DNA of 5,905 nt, taken from an uncultured Oscillospiraceae bacterium. GTDB taxonomy: Bacteria; Bacillota; Clostridia; Oscillospirales; Oscillospiraceae. Shown piece by piece: positions 1 to 5,510 of the stretch (position 1 is the stretch's first letter; every line of letters starts with the position of its first letter). The stretch covers positions 1 through 5,905 of the forward strand of contig CAADUV010000043.1 in assembly GCA_900752305.1 (NCBI GenBank), read 5' to 3'. Below the pieces are notes generated by a model. That model searched no databases. It worked only from the letters and a program-made list of their open reading frames with translations, and was not told where the DNA came from. Made by a program: the position numbers and the translations under genes.

Positions 1-321
1 ACCGGGGTGCTCGTGGTGGGCACCCCCTGCCGAAAGCCGGTCTACCGGCGGACGCCCCTGGGACGGGAGATCGCCGACCTGCTCCTGGCGGTGAATCGGG
101 GCACCGGGAAGGCGGACTACTTACCCTGCATCGCCTGGGGCGGTCAGGCCCGCCGGGCGGGCTGGTGGAACGTGGGCGATCGCGTGTGCGTCCGTGGGAG
201 ATTGCAAAGCCGGCGCTATCGGAAGGCGGTCGGCTCGGACGTGGTGGAAAAAGTGGCCTACGAGGTGTCCGGGATCCTAGTGGAACGGGTGGTTTCGGAA
301 AAATCTTTGAAAAAAGGATAG
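1..321 (+). CDS. SSB-like protein, C-terminal OB-fold (5' end cut by window)
   Basis: The frame is open from base 1 and ends at TAG 319-321, giving about 106 residues of a longer protein. The order GREIADLLLAVNR, then DYLPCIAWG, then VGDRVCVRGRLQSRRY, then VAYEVSGILVERV is the beta-strand pattern of a bacterial single-stranded-DNA-binding OB-fold. The lead-in 'CRKPVYRRTPLGREIADL' resembles, as I recall it, the second half of a Clostridia family with two tandem OB-folds, where a (C)KPPVYRTTPFGREIAD motif starts the second domain. The first domain would then lie upstream of the window. Such proteins are presumed to bind ssDNA in the cytoplasm. The usual acidic DDDIPF-like SSB tail is absent and the protein ends in a basic SEKSLKKG. 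The motif usually read as WGRNAR is here WGGQARRAGWW, so this copy is diverged. It is not functionally linked to the ATPase genes, and a GTG at base 7 is unlikely to be the true start. Confidence 0.72.
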   Translation, partial: TGVLVVGTPCRKPVYRRTPLGREIADLLLAVNRGTGKADYLPCIAWGGQARRAGWWNVGDRVCVRGRLQSRRYRKAVGSDVVEKVAYEVSGILVERVVSEKSLKKG

Positions 322-374
322 GGTAGAAGTATACAAAAATTACATATCTCTTCCGTGCAAAATGTGAATAAAAA

Positions 375-539
375 ATGAAGCTCCTAGATTTTACTAAAAT
401 TGGATACTATGAAAGCGAAAGACACAAAAATGAAATTGCAGTTCAGGTTGGCAGATGGATGAAAAGTGGGATAAAACTGGATGAAATGGGACGGAAAAAT
501 CGGAGAAAACGCAAGGCGTGCAAGAAAATGTGGGCGTAA
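375..539 (+). CDS. Possible small basic protein, 54 aa (doubtful)
   Basis: An ATG at 375 opens 54 codons to TAA 537-539. The product starts MKLLDFTKIGYYESERHKNE and ends in a Lys/Arg-rich stretch (RKNRRKRKACKK). I do not recognise any family, signal peptide or membrane segment. In its favour, it is a continuous frame covering much of an otherwise empty spacer. Against it, the ATG follows an in-frame TAA at 369-371 almost directly, no Shine-Dalgarno sequence precedes it, and the basic composition is what any purine-rich strand would encode. Codon use (AGA, CTA, ATA, AAA) is unlike that of the neighbouring GC-rich genes. It is either a spurious frame, a decayed gene or a young orphan. Confidence 0.15.
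   Translation: MKLLDFTKIGYYESERHKNEIAVQVGRWMKSGIKLDEMGRKNRRKRKACKKMWA
456..491 (+). repeat. Imperfect direct repeat, two copies
   Basis: TGGATGAAAAGTGGGA (456-471) recurs as TGGATGAAATGGGA (478-491), 22 nt further on. The copies differ by a 2-nt insertion. Because the spacer is purine-rich, part of this similarity may be compositional. No function is evident. Confidence 0.45.
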
Positions 540-585
540 CCTGCAAGGAAAAAAGAGGGGAAAATAGGACAAAATGAATGCGGAA

Positions 586-637
586 GGCGGAAGAGGACGA
601 ACGGGAGGGATCGCCTTTTTCCGCCGATTGATTTTTT
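586..637 (+). terminator. Terminator-like stem-loop upstream of the ATPase promoter
   Basis: GGCGGAAGAGG (586-596) can pair with CCTTTTTCCGCC (614-625). This gives seven Watson-Crick pairs at the base (GGCGGAA/TTCCGCC), then a G.U, an A-U, a one-base bulge and two G-C pairs, with a 17-nt loop. Six T residues lie at 632-637, seven bases (GATTGAT at 626-632, the last T beginning the tract) past the stem. The gap between stem and T-tract is longer than in a classical intrinsic terminator, so strength is uncertain. It would stop transcription from upstream before the ATPase operon. Confidence 0.45.
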
Positions 638-656
638 GTATATTAAGAGGTATAAT
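628..656 (+). promoter_or_regulatory. Sigma-A-type promoter of the ntp operon
   Basis: The -35 element TTGATT (628-633) matches TTGACA at four of six positions. The -10 element TATAAT (651-656) is a perfect consensus, and the spacer is exactly 17 nt. Transcription would begin near 663-665, giving a leader of about 53 nt before the ntpF ATG at 718. The T-tract of the preceding stem-loop lies inside the -35/spacer, so terminator and promoter share bases. No extended -10 and no obvious operator is seen. Confidence 0.8.
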
Positions 657-664
657 AAGACTCT

Positions 665-686
665 AACTGAGCAAACAGCTTTAGTT
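665..686 (+). promoter_or_regulatory. Possible 5'-terminal leader hairpin
   Basis: AACTGAGC (665-672) can pair with GCTTTAGTT (678-686) through eight pairs, including one G.U and one bulged T, around the loop AAACA. If transcription starts near 663-665, the hairpin would sit at the very 5' end of the operon mRNA, a position where such stems often protect transcripts from decay. The role is inferred and the stem is of moderate strength. Confidence 0.3.
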
Positions 687-704
687 GAAAATCTACAAAA
701 GGGA

Positions 705-713
705 AGGCGGTGA
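705..713 (+). promoter_or_regulatory. Ribosome binding site deciding the ntpF start
   Basis: AGGCGGTGA differs from the ideal AGGAGGTGA at one base, and its GGCGG core ends 7 nt before ATG 718. This favours ATG 718 over the in-frame TTG at 685, whose extra 11 residues would be translated through the ribosome site itself. Confidence 0.8.
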
Positions 714-717
714 GACG

Positions 718-1032
718 ATGGCTCTGGAAGCAGTCAAACTGGTGGCACAGGCAGAACAGCAGTCCAAGGATCGGAAGGCAGAAGCTGTCCTGGAAGCCAA
801 GAAGCGGTTAGCCGATGCGGAGAAGGCTGGCCAGGAAGCTCTGGCGACCACCAAGAAGCAAGCAGACGCGAAGGTAAAGGAACTGCTGGCGCAGGCCGAG
901 AAAGACGCGGCGGAGGATGCGGCAAAGATCAAACAGCAGGCCGACGCGGACTGTGCTGCATTACGGACCAACGCGAAAGAGCGGCTTGAAGAAGCGGCGT
1001 CACTGATTGTCAGAAAGGTGGTGGATGCCTGA
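718..1032 (+). CDS. ntpF: V-type ATPase subunit G/H (peripheral stalk)
   Basis: This 104-residue protein is almost wholly Ala/Glu/Lys/Gln with heptad-like spacing from about residue 8 to 92. It is a single long helix expected to form a coiled coil. It is the small partner of the E subunit in the peripheral stalk that stops the catalytic head from turning with the rotor. Length, composition and first place in the operon fit NtpF of E. hirae (AhaH/subunit H in other bacterial naming). The C-terminal segment EEAASLIVRKVVDA is typical of the family, in which a hydrophobic end packs with subunit E. The start is ATG 718, backed by a near-perfect ribosome site. The TGA stop overlaps the ntpI ATG by one base (TGATG), so translation is probably coupled. 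Low complexity makes the family assignment depend partly on context. Confidence 0.85.
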   Translation: MALEAVKLVAQAEQQSKDRKAEAVLEAKKRLADAEKAGQEALATTKKQADAKVKELLAQAEKDAAEDAAKIKQQADADCAALRTNAKERLEEAASLIVRKVVDA

Positions 1033-2996
1033 TGGCAATCGTCAAGATGAAGCGGCTGCGTGCGATCGCCCTGGAGGAACAACGGGACGAACTGCTCGCT
1101 CGGCTGCTTCATGTTGGTTGTGTGGAAGTGACAGAACCGGAGGATTGTCTGACTGATCCGGAATGGACCGCCCTGCTGGCCAAGGACACCGGCGCTCAGG
1201 GCGCGGTGAAGGCACAGATCACGGCGGTGCAGAGCGCACTGAAAGCGCTGGACAAGTATGCCCCCGTGAAGGGCAGCCTGTTCACCAAACGGTCTGACAT
1301 TTCCGAAGCTGATTTCTTCGACGCTGCCCGCCAGGAGAAGGCGCAGGCAGCGGCAGCGGCCATCAACGACTGTGTGGCGGAGATCTCTCAGCTGTACACC
1401 GAGGAAAATCGGTACAGATCTGCCCGGGACGGCTTAGTGCCATGGGAGACCATGAGCGAGCCGTTGGATCTGGACTCCACGGAGCACGTGGAGATCATCC
1501 TGGGCACCCTGCCAGGCGCGGCCTCTTTGGAGACCATCCGGGGCGAGCTGGCAGAACAGGCGCCGGAGAGCGAGCTGGTGGCCATCCACTCCAGCAAGGA
1601 GCTGCATTACGTGGTTCTGCTGGCACTGAAGGAGACGGCCGCGGCAGCATCCAGCGTCCTAAAACCCTACAGTTTCTCTGTGGTCAAGTTCAAGGGGATG
1701 GAGGGCAACGCAGCCCAAAACATCGCCCAGCTGGATGAGAAGCTGGCAGAGGTGAACGCAAAGCGCGAGGAAGCCATCCAGCAGATCAAGGCACTGGGCG
1801 ACCAGCGCAGTGAGCTGAAGCTGGCCATCGACCAGCTGACCCAGCAGGAAGCCAAGGAAGTGGTGAAGGATCGGTTCCTGACCGACGGCACCATCGTCTT
1901 TCTGGAGGGCTGGGTGGAAGAACCCAAGCTGGACAAGCTGGAACAGGAGCTGACCGGTCTGGACTGCGCCTACGAGCTGGCCGATCCTCAGGAGGGGGAT
2001 ACGGTGCCGACGCTGCTGTCCAACCCCAAGTGGATGCGGGGCATCAATATGGTCACGGAGATGTACTCCCTGCCTGCCTACGACGGCATTGACCCCAACC
2101 CCCTCATGTTCTTCTGGTATATCTTCTTCTTCGGCTTCATGTTCGCTGACGTGGCCTATGGTATCATCATCTACCTGGCCTGCACCCTCATCCAGAAGAA
2201 AGTCCGACCCAAGAACACCCTGGGCTACATGATGAGCCTGGGCAGATGGCTGGGCGGCAGCATCACCTTCTGCGGCATCTTCTCCGGTGGTTTCTTCGGA
2301 AACTCCATCACCACCTTCGCCGAGACCTTCTTGGGCATCACCCAGGATCAGTTCCCGGCCTGGCTGTCCACCTTCTGTGACGGCATCGTGGTCAACCCGG
2401 TGGAGGACCCCCTGAAGGTGCTCATCATCGCAATCTGTATCGGCTGCGTCCACCTGGTCTTCGGCCAGTGCATCCGAATCTATATGGGCTTCCGGGATCA
2501 CGAACCCCTGGAGGGCATCCTTGACGTGGTGCCCTGGTGGATCGTCTTCGCCGGCATCGCCGTCCTGGTCTTCTGTGACACCCCCCTGGTCCTCATCCTG
2601 GGTGCGCTGTCCCTCATCCTGACCCAGGGACGGCATAAAGAGGGCGGTATCATCAAAAAACTCATGGGTGGTATCACTTCTCTCTATGACATCACCAGCT
2701 GGCTGTCTGATGTCCTTTCTTATGCCCGTCTGATGGCGCTCATGCTGGCCGGCAGCGTCATCGGCATGGTCTTCAACACCATCGCCGCGCTCCCCGGCAA
2801 CATCATCGTGTTCTTTGTGGTCTTCCTCATCGGACACACCTTTAACATCGGTGTCAACCTGATCGGCACCTATGTCCACGATGCCCGTCTGCAGTACCTG
2901 GAATTTTTCGGAAAGTTCTACAAAGAAGGCGGCATCCCCTTTAAACCCTTGAAATACAACACGAAATACGTAGACATTATTGAGGAGGAAAAATAA
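1032..2996 (+). CDS. ntpI: V-type ATPase subunit I (membrane stator, a-type)
   Basis: The 654-residue product is a normal length for the bacterial a-type stator subunit, which forms the ion half-channels beside the K ring. The N-terminal cytoplasmic half (about 1-350) starts MAIVKMKRLRAIAL and has helical coiled-coil stretches near 95-125 and 225-280. 'TIVFLEGWV' (287-295) is a familiar family landmark. The membrane half begins around 'NPLMFFWYIFFFGFMFADV' (356-374) and contains several hydrophobic segments, near 356-385, 404-425, 461-482, 500-530, 566-586 and 590-612. The motif LSYARLMALMLAGS (562-575) carries R566, matching the essential arginine of yeast Vph1 (R735) and one of the paired arginines of Thermus subunit I. 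R619 in VHDARLQYLEFFGKFY matches the second. No frameshift or loss is seen. AAGGTGGTGG inside the end of ntpF serves as its ribosome site. Confidence 0.97.
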   Translation: MAIVKMKRLRAIALEEQRDELLARLLHVGCVEVTEPEDCLTDPEWTALLAKDTGAQGAVKAQITAVQSALKALDKYAPVKGSLFTKRSDISEADFFDAARQEKAQAAAAAINDCVAEISQLYTEENRYRSARDGLVPWETMSEPLDLDSTEHVEIILGTLPGAASLETIRGELAEQAPESELVAIHSSKELHYVVLLALKETAAAASSVLKPYSFSVVKFKGMEGNAAQNIAQLDEKLAEVNAKREEAIQQIKALGDQRSELKLAIDQLTQQEAKEVVKDRFLTDGTIVFLEGWVEEPKLDKLEQELTGLDCAYELADPQEGDTVPTLLSNPKWMRGINMVTEMYSLPAYDGIDPNPLMFFWYIFFFGFMFADVAYGIIIYLACTLIQKKVRPKNTLGYMMSLGRWLGGSITFCGIFSGGFFGNSITTFAETFLGITQDQFPAWLSTFCDGIVVNPVEDPLKVLIIAICIGCVHLVFGQCIRIYMGFRDHEPLEGILDVVPWWIVFAGIAVLVFCDTPLVLILGALSLILTQGRHKEGGIIKKLMGGITSLYDITSWLSDVLSYARLMALMLAGSVIGMVFNTIAALPGNIIVFFVVFLIGHTFNIGVNLIGTYVHDARLQYLEFFGKFYKEGGIPFKPLKYNTKYVDIIEEEK

Positions 2997-2997
2997 A

Positions 2998-3474
2998 ATG
3001 GGCATTACTATCGCAATCATCGGCGCATCTCTGGCCGTTGCTCTCTCTTGTGTAGGTTCTGGTAAAGGCGTCGGCATGGTCGGCGAGGCTTCCAGCGGCG
3101 TTCTGGCAGAAGACCCCAGCAAGTTCTCTGCCTGCCTGATCCTTCAGATCATGCCTGGTACCCAGGGTCTGTACGGCCTGGTCATCTGGTTCTTCGCTAT
3201 GCTCCAGCTGGGCGTCCTGGGCGGCTCCCCCATGGAACTGACCGCAGCACAGGGCTGTGCATACCTGCTGGCTTGCCTGCCCATGGCTCTGGGCGGCTAC
3301 TTCACCGCCATCGCACAGGCTCGCTGCGCCGCTTCCGGTGTCGCACTGGTGGCTAAGCGTGCGGAAGAAATGTCCAAGGGCATCGTTCTGACCATCATGG
3401 TCGAATTCTACGCCATCCTCTGCCTGCTGGCTTCCTTCCTGATGATCCTGTTCCTGACCCAGGCTTGGGGCTAA
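2998..3474 (+). CDS. ntpK: V-type ATPase subunit K (Na+-binding rotor ring, c-type)
   Basis: At 158 residues this is the duplicated, four-helix form of the c subunit (E. hirae NtpK is 156), with membrane helices near 1-22, 45-72, 84-112 and 127-154. Each half resembles the other, but only the second keeps the ion-binding carboxylate: E136 in IMVEFYAIL aligns with Q56 in PGTQGLYGL. The E. hirae Na+ site uses the L61 main chain and the side chains of T64, Q65, Q110 and E139. The equivalents here are M52, T55, Q56, Q107 (AIAQAR) and E136, so all side-chain ligands are kept. This supports Na+ coupling, though transport was not measured. ATG 2998 was chosen because GAGGAGG (2982-2988) stands 9 nt upstream; an in-frame earlier start at 2980 would overlap that site and ntpI. 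Several copies form the rotor, so high expression is expected. Confidence 0.97.
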   Translation: MGITIAIIGASLAVALSCVGSGKGVGMVGEASSGVLAEDPSKFSACLILQIMPGTQGLYGLVIWFFAMLQLGVLGGSPMELTAAQGCAYLLACLPMALGGYFTAIAQARCAASGVALVAKRAEEMSKGIVLTIMVEFYAILCLLASFLMILFLTQAWG

Positions 3475-3480
3475 TCGAAA

Positions 3481-3504
3481 CCTTTCCCTACAGATACGGA
3501 AAGG
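3481..3504 (+). promoter_or_regulatory. Inverted repeat pairing with the ntpE ribosome site
   Basis: CCTTTCC (3481-3487) is the exact complement of GGAAAGG (3498-3504), with a 10-nt loop. The 3' arm includes the first four bases of the ntpE Shine-Dalgarno AAGGAG (3501-3506). When folded it would partly hide the ribosome site. It also lies just after the ntpK stop, where it could protect the ntpK message from 3' decay. It has no T-tract, so it is not an intrinsic terminator. Confidence 0.55.
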
Positions 3505-3517
3505 AGTATCGGAACAA

Positions 3518-4117
3518 ATGACTGGTATTGAAAAAATCACTGCACGGATCCAGGCGGATGCCCAGCAGGAGATCGACGCAGTGCTGGCAGAAGCGAACAG
3601 CCAGGCTGCGGACATCGACGCCCGTTATGCCGCACAGGCAAAGCAGGCGGAGGCGGAGATCCTGGAAAAGGGTCAGCAGAGCGCAGCGGAGCTGCGTCAG
3701 CGCCTGAACAGCAACGCCCAGATGGACGCCAAAAAGCAGGAGCTGGCAGCCAAGCAGGCGCTGCTGGACGAGGCGTTCCAGCTGGCCTATGAAAAGCTGA
3801 CCCAGCTGCCGGAAGGGGAGTACGAGGATCTGCTGGCGAACCTGGCCGTCCGCGCCTCCACCTCTGGTAAGGAACAGCTGATCTTCTCCCAGGCAGATCG
3901 CGCCACCTTCGGCGGCAAAGTCACCGCCAAAGCCAACGGCCTGCTGGCCAAGGCGGGCAAGACGGCGGAGCTGACCCTGTCCCAGAACACTGGCGACTTC
4001 CGGGGCGGCCTGCTCATCTGTGACGGCGACGTGGAAGTGAACTGCACCTTCGAGACCCTGGTCCGCATGGCCCGCAACGAGATCGTGGGCGACGTGACCA
4101 AGGCGCTCTTCGCGTGA
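3518..4117 (+). CDS. ntpE: V-type ATPase subunit E (peripheral stalk)
   Basis: The 199-residue product has the two-part build of subunit E. A long charged, Ala/Gln/Glu-rich helix (about 1-90) pairs with subunit G/NtpF in the stalk, and a globular C-terminal domain (about 95-199) grips the top of the catalytic head. The C-terminal landmark GGLLICDGDVEVNCTFETLV (163-182) followed by R-E-G residues (RMARNEIVGDVTKALF) is typical of the family. ATG 3518 starts MTGIEKITARI, preceded by AAGGAG 11 nt away, slightly far. It is separated from ntpK by 43 nt, unlike the near-zero joins before it, and its ribosome site lies in a hairpin. That suggests translation is set independently of the abundant K subunit. 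Nothing is missing or broken. Confidence 0.95.
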   Translation: MTGIEKITARIQADAQQEIDAVLAEANSQAADIDARYAAQAKQAEAEILEKGQQSAAELRQRLNSNAQMDAKKQELAAKQALLDEAFQLAYEKLTQLPEGEYEDLLANLAVRASTSGKEQLIFSQADRATFGGKVTAKANGLLAKAGKTAELTLSQNTGDFRGGLLICDGDVEVNCTFETLVRMARNEIVGDVTKALFA

Positions 4118-4121
4118 CGCG

Positions 4122-4137
4122 CTCCTGTTATAAGGAG
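4122..4137 (+). promoter_or_regulatory. Small hairpin containing the ntpC ribosome site
   Basis: CTCCT (4122-4126) pairs exactly with AGGAG (4133-4137) across the loop GTTATA. The 3' arm is the core of the ntpC Shine-Dalgarno AAGGAGG (4132-4138). The ntpE stop at 4115-4117 is close enough that ribosomes finishing ntpE would cover or melt the stem, so translation of ntpC could depend on ntpE. Five pairs make a weak stem; its role is inferred. Confidence 0.45.
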
Positions 4138-4147
4138 GGACGAAAAA

Positions 4148-5146
4148 TTGTCTAAAAGAATTAAAGATACAGATTATCTGCATCTTTCCACAAGAATCCG
4201 TGCCATGGAGAACTCCCTGTTGGAGCGGGAACGGATGGATCGCATGCTGGAGGCTGGCACCGTGGAAGAAGCGGCTAAGGTTCTCACAGAGTGCGGCTAT
4301 CCCGAACTGCAGGCAGTGAACGTGGACACGGTGGACGCCATGCTGGCCCAGGCCAGGGAGGAGCTGTTTGGGACGCTGAACGATCTGGCACCCAATGGGG
4401 AGATACTGGACGTGTTCAAGGTCAAGTATGACTACCACAACGCCAAGGCCATGCTCAAGTGCGAGGCACTGGGGCTGGATCCGGAACGCCTGCTGGTGGA
4501 CACCGGCCGGGTGGCGCCGGAGACCCTGGCGGAAGCGGTCAAGCGCAGCGAGTTCACCGACCTGCCCAAGGTCATGGCGGACGCCATCGTGGAAGCACGT
4601 GCCGTCCTAGGCGAGACCCGGGACCCCCAGCGGTCGGATATGATCCTGGATCAGGCTTACTTCCAGGAGATGGAGCAGCTGGCCAAGGACTCTGGCTCCC
4701 AGTTCCTGCTGGGCTACGTCCAGATGCTGGTGGACGCCGCCAACCTGCGCAGTGTCGTCCGCGTCCTGCGGATGGGGCGGGATGCCGACTTCCTGGCCAC
4801 CGTCCTCTTCCCCGGCGGCACCATTCCGGAGACCACCGTGGTCAAGGCGGCGGACGGAGAGCCGTTGGAGAGCATCTATTTCTCCTCCCTCTTCGAGGAA
4901 GCGGCCGCGGCCGGTGTCCAGGCCATCCAGGGCGGCAGTCTTACCGCCTTCGAGAAGGCGTGCGACAACGCGGTCAACGCCTATATGCAGAAGGCCAAGT
5001 ATATCCCCTTCGGTGAACAGCCCATGCTGGGCTACGTGTCCGCCAAGGACAACGAGTTCACCGCTATTCGGATCATTCTGACGGGCCGTCTGGCAGATCT
5101 GCCTGCCGACGTGATCCGGGAAAGGTTGCGTAACGCTTATGTATAA
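4148..5146 (+). CDS. ntpC: V-type ATPase subunit C (rotor funnel, d-type)
   Basis: This 332-residue protein matches the bacterial C (eukaryotic d) subunit, the funnel that joins the central shaft to the K ring and is present once per complex. Landmarks are TDYLHLSTRIRAME (8-21), VFKVKYDYHNAKAMLK (89-104), LRSVVRVLRMG (200-210) and the C-terminal YIPFGEQPMLGYVSAKDNEF followed by AIRIILTG and IRERLRNAYV (285-332). The repeated 'N-x-K/R' pattern reflects the family's three similar helical domains. The start is TTG 4148, 9 nt after a strong AAGGAGG. The first ATG in frame (4205) would cut into the conserved N-terminus, so TTG is preferred. An unusual start, plus a ribosome site in a small hairpin, would suit low output. 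The end overlaps ntpG by 8 nt. Confidence 0.95.
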   Translation: MSKRIKDTDYLHLSTRIRAMENSLLERERMDRMLEAGTVEEAAKVLTECGYPELQAVNVDTVDAMLAQAREELFGTLNDLAPNGEILDVFKVKYDYHNAKAMLKCEALGLDPERLLVDTGRVAPETLAEAVKRSEFTDLPKVMADAIVEARAVLGETRDPQRSDMILDQAYFQEMEQLAKDSGSQFLLGYVQMLVDAANLRSVVRVLRMGRDADFLATVLFPGGTIPETTVVKAADGEPLESIYFSSLFEEAAAAGVQAIQGGSLTAFEKACDNAVNAYMQKAKYIPFGEQPMLGYVSAKDNEFTAIRIILTGRLADLPADVIRERLRNAYV

Positions 5147-5450
5147 GATCGCAGTGTTGGGCGACCGAGAGAGTGTCCTGGGGTTCAAGACCCTGGGTCT
5201 GGACGTCTATCCGGCGGAGACGCCGGAGGAGGCACGCAAGACACTCCACCGGCTGGCCCGGGATGGCGAGACCGCCATCATCTACCTCACCGAGCAGTTT
5301 GCTGAGCAGATGCAGGATGAGGTGAAGAAATATAAGGATATGGTCACCCCGGCCATCATCCTGATCCCCGGCAAATCCGGCTCCCTGGGCATCGGGATGA
5401 AGAACATCACCGATTCCGTGGAACGGGCTGTCGGCGCAGACATTCTGTAA
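5139..5450 (+). CDS. ntpG: V-type ATPase subunit F (central shaft)
   Basis: At 103 residues it is the usual size of the small F subunit (NtpG in E. hirae), which binds the D subunit and forms the rotating central shaft above subunit C. It begins MYKIAVLGDRESVLGFKTLG, a Rossmann-like beta-alpha start typical of the family, continues with AIIYLTEQFA (46-55), then the PAIILIPGKSGSLGIGM strand and loop (71-87), and ends ERAVGADIL (95-103), a hallmark C-terminus. ATG 5139 lies inside the end of ntpC (8-nt overlap, different frame), and GGGAAAGG about 13 nt upstream is the only visible ribosome site, a poor one. Translation therefore probably depends on ribosomes finishing ntpC, which keeps two subunits needed once per complex in step. 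Confidence 0.95.
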   Translation: MYKIAVLGDRESVLGFKTLGLDVYPAETPEEARKTLHRLARDGETAIIYLTEQFAEQMQDEVKKYKDMVTPAIILIPGKSGSLGIGMKNITDSVERAVGADIL

Positions 5451-5454
5451 TGAT

Positions 5455-5470
5455 GCAGCAAATTTGCTGC
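5455..5470 (+). promoter_or_regulatory. Perfect 16-nt palindrome in the ntpG-ntpA spacer
   Basis: GCAGCAAATTTGCTGC is its own reverse complement. In RNA it gives a six-pair stem (GCAGCA/TGCTGC) around AATT. It starts five bases after the ntpG stop and ends 40 nt before the ntpA ATG. No T-tract follows, so termination is unlikely. It may be a processing or stability element, or a protein-binding site in DNA. Confidence 0.55.
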
Positions 5471-5510
5471 TGTTCTGTAACCTGAAATAGGAAAGAAGGT
5501 ATGAAACCTA

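Larger units (their letters stand above)
322..717. other. Intergenic region upstream of the ATPase operon
   Basis: This stretch of about 400 bases contains no gene I can recognise. It is clearly more AT-rich than the flanking genes. From 401 to 610 the + strand is about 76% purine by my count, rising to about 84% over 541-610. Its content, from left to right, is a 13-nt odd palindrome ATTTTACTAAAAT (388-400), a doubtful 54-codon ORF (375-539), an imperfect direct repeat (456-491), a terminator-like stem-loop (586-637), a promoter (628-656), a leader hairpin and the ntpF ribosome site. No clear terminator follows the SSB-like gene directly; the stem-loop at 586-637 is the first candidate. Confidence 0.7.

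Noticed and set aside
388..400. Odd palindrome ATTTTACTAAAAT as an operator
   Set aside because: Short, AT-only apart from its centre, in an AT-rich spacer and far from the promoter; easily chance.
384..572. 62-codon minus-strand frame in the spacer, rich in F, S, P and L
   Set aside because: Composition is what a pyrimidine-rich strand must encode; no ribosome site or family resemblance. Hydrophobicity alone does not make it a membrane peptide.
685..717. TTG start giving ntpF 11 extra residues
   Set aside because: The added residues are encoded by the leader and the ribosome site of ATG 718, which has near-ideal sequence and spacing.
1659..3122. 487-codon antisense open frame opposite ntpI and ntpK
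   Set aside because: It lies exactly opposite well-conserved ATPase genes, its product is a low-complexity mix of D, H, Q, G and E, and it has no recognisable motif. Long antisense frames are expected from the codon bias of GC-rich genes.
2977..3615. 212-codon antisense frame opposite ntpK
   Set aside because: Spans the ntpK-ntpE junction against two certain genes and shows no family features.
3488..4438. 316-codon antisense open frame opposite ntpE and the start of ntpC
   Set aside because: Leu/Gln/Arg/Gly-rich product, the mirror of Gln/Leu-rich coiled-coil codons in ntpE; no domain and no ribosome site of note.
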